From contig NZ_CABUHK010000003.1 in NCBI RefSeq assembly GCF_902491285.1, positions 1-64,000 of the forward strand: DNA of 64,000 bases, read 5' to 3'. The notes beneath the pieces are model-generated. The model had not been told where the DNA came from, searched no databases, and saw only the letters and a list, made by a program, of their open reading frames with translations. The stretch is from an uncultured Bacteroides sp. Its GTDB lineage: Bacteria; Bacteroidota; Bacteroidia; Bacteroidales; Bacteroidaceae. The position numbers were made by a program, and so were the translations under genes. Shown piece after piece: positions 46,320 to 58,508 of this stretch; within the stretch, counting starts at the first letter, position 1, and every line of letters begins with the position of its first letter.

Positions 46320-49300
46320 TATTTAGCGTATTGTTCAATCTCTGTTACGGCATCTGTATTGTCGATATCTTCCCATTCCATCGGTTTCACTTTTTCTTGC
46401 AGATACTGGAAGATAACAAACAAGACAGGAACGATGAAAATCTGGCAGATCATACCGATTAACATACCGCCGATAGAAGCAGTACCCAGTGTGCGGTTAC
46501 CATGAGCACCTACACCGAAGGCAAACATCAACGGAAGCAGACCGACTACCATCGCCAGGGAGGTCATCAGGATCGGACGGAGACGGGCACCGGCACCCAA
46601 TACGGCTGCCCATGTGATACTCATACCCATCTTACGACGGTCGAGGGCGAACTCTACAATCAGGATGGCGTTCTTCGCCAACAGCCCCATCAACATAATT
46701 AACGCAATCTGCATATAGATATTGTTGGACATCGTACCGAGAATCATCTTCAGCATCGAAATATTACCGATAGCACTCACTCCGTTCACAAACAGGAAGC
46801 TGCCTAACAGACCGAACGGAACGGATAGCAACACGGCCAACGGAAGTATGTAACTTTCGTACTGCGCACTCAGCAACAGGTAAACGAATACGAAGCAGAG
46901 GATGAAAATCAATCCGGTAGCACTACCACTGCTCTGCGCTTCTTCACGTGCCATACCACCCAGTTCGTAGGTGTAACCGGTCGGAAGGTTCTGGCTGGCT
47001 ACTTCCGCCAATGCAGTCAATGCCTGACCTGATGTATAACCACTGGCAGGAGCCACCATCACTTTCATAGAAGTGTAGAGGTTGAAACGGCTGATGATAT
47101 CCGGACCATATACCTTATCGATAGTGATGAATTGAGAGATAGGAGCCATTTCTCCGGCACTGTTACGAACCTTGATATTCTTCAAGGATTCCAGGTTCTT
47201 GCGTGATAACGGGTCCGACTGAATCATTACACGGTACATCTTACCGAAACGGTTGAAGTTGGACGCATACAGACCACCGTAATATCCCTGCATGGTAGTA
47301 AGGATGTCACTTGGGCTGATACCTGCCTTCTTACAAGCTGCCGCATCAATATCAATCATATATTGCGGGAAATTCGGGTTGAACGTTGTTTTTGCCGAAT
47401 TGATTTCAGGACGGGCTTCCAGTGCGGCGGTATAGTCGTTGACTACATCGAAGAACTTGTTCAGGTCGCCACCCGTCTTATCCTGCATATTCACTTCAAT
47501 ATCCGTAGATGCCGAATAACCCGGAATCATCGGCGGAGCAAAGAACAATACCTGTGCTTCCTTGATGACTTTCTGTGCACGCATATATAAAGAACCCACC
47601 ACAACGTCAGAGTTCTGTATCATCGAACGCTCGTCCCAGTCTTTCAGTTTGATGATGAAAGAACCGTAGGACGGTCCCTGTCCACCGATGAAACTGAAGC
47701 CGGAAATCAGTGTACGTGAAGATACGGCAGGATCGGCGGCAATCAGGCTGTCTACACGTGCCAGAATCTCTTCCGAGCGGTCTTGTGACGTACCCGGCGG
47801 CAAGGTTACAGCTCCCATTAGTGTACCGGTATCTTCGTTTGGCACCATACCTGTCGGAGTAGTGTTCATGAAGAACATAAGCAATACGATGGAAGCAACG
47901 ACCAGTCCCATGGACAACCACTTCTTCTGGATGAAGAACAGTACGCGTTTCTTATACCGTTTCAGGATAGATTCATAGGTATCATTGAAACTGTTCTTGA
48001 ATTTCTTCGTGCTCATTCCGATTAGTGCCAGAATACTGAGAAGTATGAGGATGGCGGTAACTATCGGGTTGATATTGAAGAACCCGAAAATCATACCGAG
48101 GATGACAACAAGCGTGAATGTGAGTGTGATTCCCGGATGCAACATCTTTCCGATAGCTTCGGTATATCTGTTTATCATCGTTGTATGAGCCGCTTTATAG
48201 GCTGTTTTCATACGCTCATTCAATGGAGGAACCTCTTCGGAACCTTCACCTTCCTGCTTATGCGGTTTCAGAAGAACGGCACACAAGGCGGGACTTAATG
48301 TCAAGGCGTTCAGGGCGGACAGACCGATGGCGATGGCCATTGTCATACCAAACTGGCGGTAGAATGTTCCTGCCGTTCCTCCCATGAAACTTACCGGAAC
48401 GAACACAGCCATCATGACCAGCGTAATGGATACGATAGCACCACCCAACTCATTCATTGCGTCGATGGAAGCCAGACGGGCGGATGTGTAACCTTGGTCT
48501 AGCTTGGCGTGTACACCCTCGACGACCACAATGGCATCATCGACCACAATCGCAATGGCGAGCACAAGCGCACATAACGTCAGCAAGTTCAAACTGAATC
48601 CTACCAGAGACAGAATGAAGAAAGTACCGATAAGAGCTACCGGGATGGCAATAGTCGGAATCAATGTAGAACGTAAGTCCTGCAAGAAGATATATACTAC
48701 GATAAATACCAGGATAAATGCCTCGAACAATGTTTTCAATACCTCATGGATAGAAGCGAACAAGAAGTCGTTGGCATTCATGGAAACGTTTATCTTCAGG
48801 CCGGCCGGCAGTGATTTGGACGCTTCATCCAGTAACACCTGGATGTCACTGATAGTTTGTGTCGCATTTGTTCCTGCCATCTGATAAACGATACAGGTTA
48901 CAGCCTTATGTCCGTTTACGCGGTTGGTAAAGTTATATCCCAAACGGTCCAGTTGGATTTCGGCAATATCATTCAGACGAAGCACTTCGCCGTCGGGCAA
49001 AGATTTGATGACGATATTTTCGAACTCTTCCGGCTGTTGCAGACGTCCTTTGTAACGGATGGTATATTGGAAAGTCTGGTTACTGCGTTCACCGAATTGT
49101 CCCGGAGCAGCTTCCACGTTCTGCTCTGCCAATGCTGCGGATACGTCACCCGGCACCAGCTTGTATTGAGCCATCACGTCCGGACGCAGCCAGATACGCA
49201 TGGAGTAGTCCTGTCCCATCACAGAGGCGTCACCCACACCCGGCACACGCTGAACTTGCGGAATCAGGTTGATTTTTGCGTAGTTCTCGATAAACGCTTC

Positions 49301-49753
49301 TGTATACGTATCGGTTTCGTCATAAAGAGAGAATACCACCAGCATGGAAGTCTGGCGTTTCTGAGTTGTCACACCGACTTTGGTAACTTCGGCAGGCAGT
49401 AATCCCTGTGCCATAGAAACACGGTTCTGCACGTTGACGGCAGCCATATCCGGATCTGTTCCCTGTTTAAAATAGATGGATATATCACCGGCACCTGTGT
49501 TGGATGCGTTAGAGGTCATATACATCATATTTTCCACACCATTGATTTGTTCCTCCAGCGGAGCAATCACGGAGTTCAATACGGTTGATGCACTGGCACC
49601 CGTATAAGTGGCCTTCACAGACACAGTAGGGGGCGCGATGTCCGGATACTGGGTGATAGGCAGTGTTGCCAGTCCGATAGCACCCAAGATTACTATCAAG
49701 ATAGAAATAACTGTTGATAGTACCGGACGGTTAATAAATTTATCTAATTTCAT
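46319..49753 (-). CDS. RND efflux permease (HAE1/AcrB family)
   Basis: A 1144-residue inner-membrane proton-driven exporter, somewhat longer than AcrB (1049) because of an insertion between the two halves near residues 500-590. It begins MKLDKFINRPVLSTVISI and has 12 membrane segments in two repeats. The proton-relay acids are visible in ALVLAIAIVVDDAIVVVEG (Asp pair in the fourth segment). Two large porter loops carry the family motifs (GVGDASVMG, SDNG-like loop region absent). It is organised as fusion protein, permease, channel in one operon. Substrates cannot be told; drugs, bile acids or lipids are usual. Confidence 0.94.
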   Translation of the reverse strand: MKLDKFINRPVLSTVISILIVILGAIGLATLPITQYPDIAPPTVSVKATYTGASASTVLNSVIAPLEEQINGVENMMYMTSNASNTGAGDISIYFKQGTDPDMAAVNVQNRVSMAQGLLPAEVTKVGVTTQKRQTSMLVVFSLYDETDTYTEAFIENYAKINLIPQVQRVPGVGDASVMGQDYSMRIWLRPDVMAQYKLVPGDVSAALAEQNVEAAPGQFGERSNQTFQYTIRYKGRLQQPEEFENIVIKSLPDGEVLRLNDIAEIQLDRLGYNFTNRVNGHKAVTCIVYQMAGTNATQTISDIQVLLDEASKSLPAGLKINVSMNANDFLFASIHEVLKTLFEAFILVFIVVYIFLQDLRSTLIPTIAIPVALIGTFFILSLVGFSLNLLTLCALVLAIAIVVDDAIVVVEGVHAKLDQGYTSARLASIDAMNELGGAIVSITLVMMAVFVPVSFMGGTAGTFYRQFGMTMAIAIGLSALNALTLSPALCAVLLKPHKQEGEGSEEVPPLNERMKTAYKAAHTTMINRYTEAIGKMLHPGITLTFTLVVILGMIFGFFNINPIVTAILILLSILALIGMSTKKFKNSFNDTYESILKRYKKRVLFFIQKKWLSMGLVVASIVLLMFFMNTTPTGMVPNEDTGTLMGAVTLPPGTSQDRSEEILARVDSLIAADPAVSSRTLISGFSFIGGQGPSYGSFIIKLKDWDERSMIQNSDVVVGSLYMRAQKVIKEAQVLFFAPPMIPGYSASTDIEVNMQDKTGGDLNKFFDVVNDYTAALEARPEINSAKTTFNPNFPQYMIDIDAAACKKAGISPSDILTTMQGYYGGLYASNFNRFGKMYRVMIQSDPLSRKNLESLKNIKVRNSAGEMAPISQFITIDKVYGPDIISRFNLYTSMKVMVAPASGYTSGQALTALAEVASQNLPTGYTYELGGMAREEAQSSGSATGLIFILCFVFVYLLLSAQYESYILPLAVLLSVPFGLLGSFLFVNGVSAIGNISMLKMILGTMSNNIYMQIALIMLMGLLAKNAILIVEFALDRRKMGMSITWAAVLGAGARLRPILMTSLAMVVGLLPLMFAFGVGAHGNRTLGTASIGGMLIGMICQIFIVPVLFVIFQYLQEKVKPMEWEDIDNTDAVTEIEQYAK

Positions 49754-49769
49754 ACGATTATCTAAGTTA

Positions 49770-50954
49770 TTAATTGAAAGCAGTAGCTAAATTCCCTTCG
49801 CGTTGGTCTTTCAAGTGCTGTTGATAGTTCGCTTCTTTCTGAGCCGGTGTGATAGGTTGTATAACCTGACCGTTCTTGAGGCTCTGCACACCTTCGATGA
49901 TAATTTTGTCTCCTGCGTTCAAACCGGAAGTAACGAGATATTCTTTCCCGTTATCCAGGTTGAAGATACCGATTTCCGTATATTTCACGGTGTTGTCCGG
50001 TTGCAGGACGTAAACGAACTTTTTATCCTGGATTTCTACTGTTGCAGACTGCGGAATGCTGATAACATTTTCCATTGTGTAAGGAATCAGCACGTTTGCC
50101 GTACCGCCACTACGTAGGATGTGTTCTTTGTTCGGGAAGATAGCGCGCATACTTACAGAACCGGTAGTCTGGTCGATAACCCCTGTGATTGCATCCACTT
50201 TACCTTCAATATTATATTCAGTACCGTCGATCAACTGCAATTTGATAGCCGGTATTTTGCTGATTTCTTCTTTGATAGTGCTTCCGGACTTGGTCATTGC
50301 CAACAGCTCTTTTTCTGTCATAGAGAAATATACATATACTTCATCAATTTCAGAAACGGTAGTCATCGGCGTAGCGATAGAAGGGCTGACCAATGCTCCC
50401 AAACGATAAGGGATATTGTTGATAACCCCGTCAGAAGGGCTTTTCACCTGTGTGAAAGAGAGGTTCTGCTGAGCAGAAGTCAACTGTGCCTGTGCTTGGG
50501 CCAATTGTGCCTGAGACTGTGCCAATGTATTTTCGGCCATTGACAGGTCGTAGTCACTGATGATGTTTTTCTTGTTCAGCTCGCGTTTGTTATCCACTGT
50601 GATTTGTTGGGTGCGTACGGCTGCTTCGGCTGTAGCAACGGCTGCTTTGGCAGTACGTACGGCTGCTTCATATTGAGTCGGGTCGACAATGAACAAAACT
50701 TGTCCTTTGTGTACACTTGCTCCTTCGTCAACACACAGTTTGGTGATGAAGCCGGACACTTGCGGACGGATCTCTACATCTTGTTTACCTTTAATGGTAG
50801 CTGGATAAGCTGTCGTTAAATTTGCAGTTGACTTCTGTAATTCTTGTACTGCATATTCTGGGACTTTTCCGGTGTCATTACCCTTATTGCCGCAACTGGA
50901 CAGAAGGGCCAAGCAAAATGCAAATAAAACAATTCTACTTTTCATACTTCTCAT
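49770..50954 (-). CDS. RND efflux periplasmic adaptor (membrane fusion protein)
   Basis: A 394-residue lipoprotein (lipobox LLSSC near residue 21) linking permease and channel. The HlyD-like order is seen: barrel strands, a split lipoyl domain (VEIRPQVSGFITKLCVDEGASVHKGQVLFIVD, then KSPSDGVINNIPYRLG), and between them a helical hairpin rich in Ala/Gln (ATAEAAVRTQQI, AQSQAQLAQAQAQL). First gene of the four-gene operon, 16 bases before the permease. A start three codons in (50945) is equally possible. Upstream lie a -7 box at 51069-51076 and a dyad at 51086-51109. Confidence 0.93.
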   Translation of the reverse strand: MRSMKSRIVLFAFCLALLSSCGNKGNDTGKVPEYAVQELQKSTANLTTAYPATIKGKQDVEIRPQVSGFITKLCVDEGASVHKGQVLFIVDPTQYEAAVRTAKAAVATAEAAVRTQQITVDNKRELNKKNIISDYDLSMAENTLAQSQAQLAQAQAQLTSAQQNLSFTQVKSPSDGVINNIPYRLGALVSPSIATPMTTVSEIDEVYVYFSMTEKELLAMTKSGSTIKEEISKIPAIKLQLIDGTEYNIEGKVDAITGVIDQTTGSVSMRAIFPNKEHILRSGGTANVLIPYTMENVISIPQSATVEIQDKKFVYVLQPDNTVKYTEIGIFNLDNGKEYLVTSGLNAGDKIIIEGVQSLKNGQVIQPITPAQKEANYQQHLKDQREGNLATAFN

Positions 50955-51031
50955 TTATCTGTTTTTTAAAATTATGCGTTTTGTTGCACGTGTGTCATTC
51001 TCTTGTATAAAGGGGGGATTTAAGGAATGAA

Positions 51032-51067
51032 AGCCGGAAACTAATTCTGTGAAATCAGTTTCCGGCT
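51032..51067 (-). terminator. Hairpin between the GH2 gene and the efflux operon
   Basis: An 11-base-pair stem (AGCCGGAAACT at 51032-51042 with AGTTTCCGGCT at 51057-51067) and a 14-base loop, followed on the minus strand by TTTCATTCC. It fits a terminator for the GH2 gene. It also lies at the expected transcript start of the efflux operon, so it could act as a leader hairpin. Confidence 0.6.
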
Positions 51068-51068
51068 G

Positions 51069-51076
51069 CAAAAGTA
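51069..51076 (-). promoter_or_regulatory. Candidate -7 box for the efflux operon
   Basis: The minus strand reads TACTTTTG (match to TAnnTTTG), about 115 bases upstream of the adaptor ATG. Confidence 0.45.
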
Positions 51077-51085
51077 CAGTAATTT

Positions 51086-51109
51086 CGGTATTCTTGTACT
51101 CTGATACCG
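51086..51109. promoter_or_regulatory. Candidate operator dyad for the efflux operon
   Basis: CGGTAT at 51086-51091 and ATACCG at 51104-51109 are perfect inverted repeats with 12 bases between them. The site covers the -33 region of the candidate promoter, the usual place for a TetR-type repressor. No regulator gene is adjacent. Confidence 0.4.
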
Positions 51110-51136
51110 TGTTTTTTAACTATGTTTTTTACTTCA

Positions 51137-54256
<3,120 letters not shown>

Positions 54257-54277
54257 TTAGGTTTGAATTTCGGGAGC

Positions 54278-54285
54278 CAAAGATA
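54278..54285 (-). promoter_or_regulatory. Candidate -7 box for the GH2 gene
   Basis: The minus strand reads TATCTTTG (match to TAnnTTTG), 34 bases upstream of the ATG. Confidence 0.5.
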
Positions 54286-54383
54286 AGGATTATTTTAATG
54301 AGTGAAGGGCAAAAAATCATTCAATTAAGGCTAGTTTTTAATAAATTAAGCATGTTGTCGGTATTAATCTATGCTTATGGAAA

Positions 54384-54437
54384 TAAAAAAGACGTGAGAT
54401 ACTGTTCTGTCTAAAAGTAGAAACTGTATCTCACGTT
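54384..54437 (-). terminator. Terminator of the 161-residue HU-like gene
   Basis: A ten-base-pair stem CGTGAGATAC (54393-54402) with GTATCTCACG (54426-54435). On the minus strand it is followed by TCTTTTTTATTT. It lies downstream of the HU-like gene. Confidence 0.8.
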
Positions 54438-54475
54438 CAATAAAGCTAGTCGTTAGCTCTCAGGTATATCAGATT

Positions 54476-54961
54476 TTATGCTGCGGGATCGGGATCCGGA
54501 GTTTCACCGCTATCATCACTATCCGGGTTCTCGGGATTACTTCCGCCATTATTTCCCGAAGAAGCATTGCTGCCGTTTCCTTCCGTCTTTTTAATGCTGA
54601 CTTTTTCCAACATTTCTTTAAACTTATATCCCGGAGTAAACACGATTTTCACCCGTTGGATGGTGTCGGCATCTACCTTTTCTTCCGTATCCTGACTTTT
54701 ACAGCTCATTCCCGGACGGAAGCAGCCGAAATCACCTAATTGCACCGACAACCCTTTATTCAGGTTTGTGTTCAGCGCATCAATCAGCGCGTCAATCACG
54801 TGCTTCACCGCACCCTCGGGAATCATACCGAACATGGATACTTCCTTGCATAAATCTCTGAAATCTACCGTATTGGTAATAACATTCTGTGCTACATACT
54901 TTTCAGCCTTTGTCTTGTCAAAGCCGAAAACTCTTTTCTTGACAACATACTTCAGTGCCAT
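54476..54961 (-). CDS. HU-like DNA-binding protein with disordered tail
   Basis: A 161-residue protein of the Bacteroidetes HU-related (HU-HIG) type. The HU fold occupies about residues 1-125: KTKAEKYVAQN, GAVKHVIDALIDALNTNLNKGLSVQLGDFGCFRPGM, then the C-terminal VFTPGYKFKEML. The last ~35 residues are Gly/Asn/Ser, then Asp/Pro/Glu rich, and probably disordered. These proteins often sit in multiple copies per genome and are thought to be nucleoid-associated. It has its own -7 box and terminator. The insertion before the DNA-binding arm is longer than in classical HU. Confidence 0.85.
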   Translation of the reverse strand: MALKYVVKKRVFGFDKTKAEKYVAQNVITNTVDFRDLCKEVSMFGMIPEGAVKHVIDALIDALNTNLNKGLSVQLGDFGCFRPGMSCKSQDTEEKVDADTIQRVKIVFTPGYKFKEMLEKVSIKKTEGNGSNASSGNNGGSNPENPDSDDSGETPDPDPAA

Positions 54962-55019
54962 AATCTTTCTTTTTTAATAGTTAGTTAATCTGTTTTATTC
55001 TTGTTTTGTGATCACGACG

Positions 55020-55027
55020 CAAAGGTA
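55020..55027 (-). promoter_or_regulatory. Candidate -7 box for the 161-residue HU-like gene
   Basis: The minus strand reads TACCTTTG (match to TAnnTTTG), 59 bases upstream of the ATG. Confidence 0.45.
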
Positions 55028-55094
55028 TGTGTTCTGAAATTCATGGGCAAGGAAAAAAAGAAATGTGCGTTCATAAATTAATTAATTGATAAAA

Positions 55095-57272
55095 TCAGAA
55101 TCTTAATTTAATCCCTGCATTCATGACGAAGCCGTCAAGCGGCGCATAAATATCCCTGAATATAGGGTTGGATATGCTGCCTGTGTATATAGTATCAAAA
55201 CGGGTTTGGCGTCTGTCCGTGAAGTTCTCAAAGTTGGCATATAAAGAAAACATCTCCCATATTTTCTCAATCATAAAGCCGCATACCACATACTGTTTCC
55301 CTTTCAATCCGTCTCCTAATTTCTGCGGGCTAAAGTAATATGCCTCTAAACCGATTTTCCATTTATCCTCTACCTCATACATCAAAATGCTGTTCAACCG
55401 GTGCTTGGGAGTTAATATATTCTCTTGTCTTATACCGCTTTCTTTCGTACCGGTATCGGTAAATGTATATCCTAGATATAGATGGAAATCTTTATATCCG
55501 ATTTTTACGTTCGTTTCTCCGCCTTTGCTATCTGTATTGCCGGTTATGTTGTTAAGTCTGTAAAGCCCGTCTGTTGTTGATTGCAGCAAGAGAGGATTGT
55601 CGAGATAGGTATAAAAGAATAGTTGGTTGACACTGAATGTGATATTGCCGTCACAGAATGAAGTTACATAGTTAAAGTCTATGTTTAACCCGTAACTCCT
55701 TTCCAGTTTATTCTTATCCTTGTCAATCGGTAATACATTTTGATATTGAAGCCTTTCGCTATCTTCTGTAAAGATAGTAGGTGCTTTATAGCCAAATCCA
55801 CCACCGAGCCGGGATGAAAATTTGTCAGTTATCTTGAAGTGAGCGGAGACACGTGGGAGTATGGCAGTTCCATAATCAGGAACATAATCCGTCCTTAATC
55901 CTGTTTCCAGATGAAGCCACTCCGTCGCTTCCCAGTTGTTCTGTACGAAAGCTCCCATTATTGTTTGGTTATAGTCTCTTAGTTGAAAATCAGCCAGTCT
56001 CTTTTCGTCAAACTTATCCGTCCATAAATTCAGTCCGGCTACCCATTCCGTTTTTTGATTCGTATGCGTGTATGATAGCTCACTGAATGTAGATATTTGA
56101 GTACCTTCGAAAGAATAACTTGGTACACCTATATTTCTTTTGAAATAAGTCACGCTATTCTTAAAGTCCAATCTGTCTTTTTCATTAAATCTGTGCCCGA
56201 AGGTTAATTGGGTAGAATGTCTTTGTGTCTTATTCTTCTCGAAATAGGAATGCGTATCGTCCCCTTTCCCTTTTATATACTCAATATCTCCACCTTGGCG
56301 ATTCTCGAACATGGCATTAAGCCCTATGCTCATTTGCGTGTTTTCTGTTAAATAGAGGAATAATTTAGGATTAAAGACATATCTGTCAAATTGGGGTATT
56401 GCTGTGAAGCCCGTATCCGAAGGGTCGTAAGCCCAGTTCCTGTTATAAGAAGCAAAGATGGTTGTGCCGACCTTCTTGAATCGTTGCCCGTAAAATCCGC
56501 TCACGTCCAGACCTTTGCCTGATGTCCCGTTGAGGTGCAGGCTTAAGTCCCGCTTCTCTTCGGGAGTTTTTGAGATGAGGTTGATTAATCCGGCTATTGC
56601 TCCGCCGCCATACAAGGTAGATGTGGAGCCTTTGATAATTTCAACCTGCTTCAAGTCGAGGGGTGGAGTTTGTAATAGCCCCAGTCCGCTTGCCGCACCT
56701 GCAAAAACGGGGAATCCGTCTTTCAATATCTGTGTATATCTGCCATCCAAGCCCTGTATGCGTATAGCTGCGTTTCCTGATGTTGCAGAAGTCTGTTGTG
56801 TGATGATACCTGTACTTTCGTTTAGTAACATACGGATATCTCCCGGTTTCATACTCCCTTTCTCTCCAAGCTCTTCGCTGGAGATGAACTCAACTCTGGT
56901 GGGTATGTTTTGAATGCTTCGTGTCCCTCTGGTTGATGAAATGATTACCTCTTCCAGCATTTCTTCATCTTGCTCCAAAAGAATCTCTACCGGAGCGGTT
57001 GAAGAGAGGGGGAACGAAAATGATTTTGTTTCAGACTCATAGCCTAAATAGCTGAATGTAATATGTTGTACTCCGTCAGGTATGTTTGAAATAGTGATTA
57101 TTCCGTTTTTATCCGAACTTGCTCCATTGGTCGTTTTGCTAAGGACAGCGTTTACACCAATCAGTATTTCTTTACTTTTTTCGTCTTTAACGATTGCTTT
57201 AAATGTATTTTGCGCCAATGCATTTTGCACTAACAATGTAAATATTGCTAGTATTATAATTCTTATGTTCAT
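55095..57272 (-). CDS. TonB-dependent receptor
   Basis: A 725-residue outer-membrane receptor of the siderophore/vitamin/metal class, not SusC. The signal peptide ends NALAQ, followed by a carboxypeptidase-like domain (about 25-105), the plug (about 110-230: IPTRVEFISSEELGE, IRIQGLDGRYTQILKDGFPVF, QVEIIKGSTSTLYGGGAIAGLINLI) and a 22-strand barrel ending GFVMNAGIKLRF. A Cys-rich small protein is encoded just upstream in the same direction, which suggests a metal or metal chelate as ligand. No SusD partner is present. A -7 box at 57331-57338 may give it an extra promoter. Confidence 0.92.
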   Translation of the reverse strand: MNIRIIILAIFTLLVQNALAQNTFKAIVKDEKSKEILIGVNAVLSKTTNGASSDKNGIITISNIPDGVQHITFSYLGYESETKSFSFPLSSTAPVEILLEQDEEMLEEVIISSTRGTRSIQNIPTRVEFISSEELGEKGSMKPGDIRMLLNESTGIITQQTSATSGNAAIRIQGLDGRYTQILKDGFPVFAGAASGLGLLQTPPLDLKQVEIIKGSTSTLYGGGAIAGLINLISKTPEEKRDLSLHLNGTSGKGLDVSGFYGQRFKKVGTTIFASYNRNWAYDPSDTGFTAIPQFDRYVFNPKLFLYLTENTQMSIGLNAMFENRQGGDIEYIKGKGDDTHSYFEKNKTQRHSTQLTFGHRFNEKDRLDFKNSVTYFKRNIGVPSYSFEGTQISTFSELSYTHTNQKTEWVAGLNLWTDKFDEKRLADFQLRDYNQTIMGAFVQNNWEATEWLHLETGLRTDYVPDYGTAILPRVSAHFKITDKFSSRLGGGFGYKAPTIFTEDSERLQYQNVLPIDKDKNKLERSYGLNIDFNYVTSFCDGNITFSVNQLFFYTYLDNPLLLQSTTDGLYRLNNITGNTDSKGGETNVKIGYKDFHLYLGYTFTDTGTKESGIRQENILTPKHRLNSILMYEVEDKWKIGLEAYYFSPQKLGDGLKGKQYVVCGFMIEKIWEMFSLYANFENFTDRRQTRFDTIYTGSISNPIFRDIYAPLDGFVMNAGIKLRF

Positions 57273-57330
57273 ATTTCTATTATTGACAATTTACCGTTGC
57301 ACACTTATCCGCAGTATGAATAAATACGCA

Positions 57331-57338
57331 ACAAACCT
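57331..57338 (-). promoter_or_regulatory. Candidate -7 box for the TonB receptor
   Basis: The minus strand reads TAGGTTTG (match to TAnnTTTG), 59 bases upstream of the receptor ATG, in the 147-base gap after the Cys-rich gene. Confidence 0.35.
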
Positions 57339-57419
57339 ACGCTGAAGTATAATCTTCACCGTCGTGTGAATTAAATAATTGGTTATATCTCCATAGAAGA
57401 GATATCTTGAAATAAATTC

Positions 57420-57746
57420 TTAAAGATTCATTATCTTGGGTGGTTGCCAAATGGAAGATGAGAACTGCGGAATCAGTTTCTCTTTGTAAAACGAAAGGGG
57501 ATTATCATTGAACTGAATGATTACGACAAATGGTGAATGAAACAGTTCGGGTGCAGGACAGCCCGTGCAAGTGTTACAATGTAAGAAAGGAGAACAACAA
57601 TCTGTACAGGAACATCCGTCGTCATCAGGGCATGTTTCTTCCTGCGTGTCATTTTTGCATTGGAATAAACATTCGTCTTTCAAAAAACAGGGAGCTGTTG
57701 ACAACAATAGCACCCATAAAGCCATTATGTAAGACAAATATTTCAT
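57420..57746 (-). CDS. Small Cys-rich exported protein, DUF6660-like
   Basis: A 108-residue protein with an N-terminal signal or anchor (ALWVLLLSTAPC) and about a dozen Cys crowded between residues 20 and 64 (DDGCSCTDCCSPF, HCNTCTGC). The C-terminus is a hydrophobic, Phe-rich strand set and a basic end (IWQPPKIMNL). It resembles the DUF6660 group often encoded before TonB receptors in Bacteroidetes. The Cys pattern suggests binding of copper, zinc or another soft metal in the periplasm or at the outer membrane; this is an inference. It is probably co-expressed with the receptor 147 bases downstream. Confidence 0.75.
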   Translation of the reverse strand: MKYLSYIMALWVLLLSTAPCFLKDECLFQCKNDTQEETCPDDDGCSCTDCCSPFLHCNTCTGCPAPELFHSPFVVIIQFNDNPLSFYKEKLIPQFSSSIWQPPKIMNL

Positions 57747-57777
57747 ATATAAACTCTATACAATTTTAATTCGGGCG

Positions 57778-57785
57778 CAAAGTTA
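57778..57785 (-). promoter_or_regulatory. Candidate -7 box for the Cys-rich gene
   Basis: The minus strand reads TAACTTTG (match to TAnnTTTG), 32 bases upstream of the ATG at 57746. It overlaps the stop codon of the upstream HU-like gene. Confidence 0.45.
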
Positions 57786-58430
57786 CTGCTTTATATTTGA
57801 TGAACAATATGTATCGTACTTTTCTTCTATCTTTTTCGCATACACTACCTGCTTGCCTGCTCCATAACGAATCAGCACACCACGTTCAATAAAAGCATTT
57901 AGTTCACTAAGTGCACGTTTCTTGTTGTGTCCCGTCAACCGGCTGTAGTCGGTTCGGGTTATACAGGGATATTTTTTGAGATGCTCATTGATTATTGTCA
58001 AGCATTCTTCTTCACTGCGTCCTTCCCCGTGGGGGCGGGTAGTTGACTCTCCACGTTCCGGCCTTATTTGCCAGCCTACCTCTTTCTTGAATTGTTTGCC
58101 TGCCCGAAAGTTGACATTCTTCAGTTTGATGGATTGCGCGTGTACGTCTTTTTTGTCCATGACAGGCGGTCCCTGTAAGGATACGGAGAAATACCCGATG
58201 TCTCCCAGTTCTACAATCCAGCCGTTGGCAAGTAAATCTCTCAGTTCGTTTTGGAAAGACTGCATGGCACCTGCCAACAAACTGCGGCTTATTCCTGTAA
58301 ACTTGTGTACCCGATCCAGAAATTCTTCCTGATCGACAGTACCCTTGAAAACCACACGGGGATGAAGCGGTTGCTCTTCGCCTGTCTGTTGGATATCTGG
58401 TGTCTTGTAAAGGTCGTAATGTATGCTCAT
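57783..58430 (-). CDS. HU-like domain fused to winged helix
   Basis: A 215-residue putative nucleoid or regulatory protein. Residues about 1-125 form an HU-related domain (FLDRVHKFTGISRSLLAGAMQSFQNELRDLLANGWIVELGDIGYFSVSLQGPP, then VNFRAGKQFKKEV). A linker leads to a winged-helix domain (about 145-210: TIINEHLKKYPCITRTDYSRLTGHNKKRALSELNAFIERGVLIRYG). Fusion of HU to a winged helix defines one branch of the HU-HIG family. Its leader holds a perfect 14-bp palindrome and the 22-bp periodic ACTATAGT array. These are plausible autoregulatory sites, but this is untested. Confidence 0.85.
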   Translation of the reverse strand: MSIHYDLYKTPDIQQTGEEQPLHPRVVFKGTVDQEEFLDRVHKFTGISRSLLAGAMQSFQNELRDLLANGWIVELGDIGYFSVSLQGPPVMDKKDVHAQSIKLKNVNFRAGKQFKKEVGWQIRPERGESTTRPHGEGRSEEECLTIINEHLKKYPCITRTDYSRLTGHNKKRALSELNAFIERGVLIRYGAGKQVVYAKKIEEKYDTYCSSNIKQ

Positions 58431-58455
58431 ATTCGTATTTATTTTGTGTTAGTAC

Positions 58456-58469
58456 ATGGATATATCCAT
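58456..58469. promoter_or_regulatory. Perfect 14-bp palindrome in the HU-like gene leader
   Basis: ATGGATATATCCAT is its own reverse complement and lies 26 bases upstream of the HU/winged-helix ATG. It could be a protein-binding site or a small hairpin near the ribosome-binding region. Confidence 0.4.
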
Positions 58470-58508
58470 TTGCCTGGTCGGATATACTTTGCTTGTTATT
58501 TTTATTTC

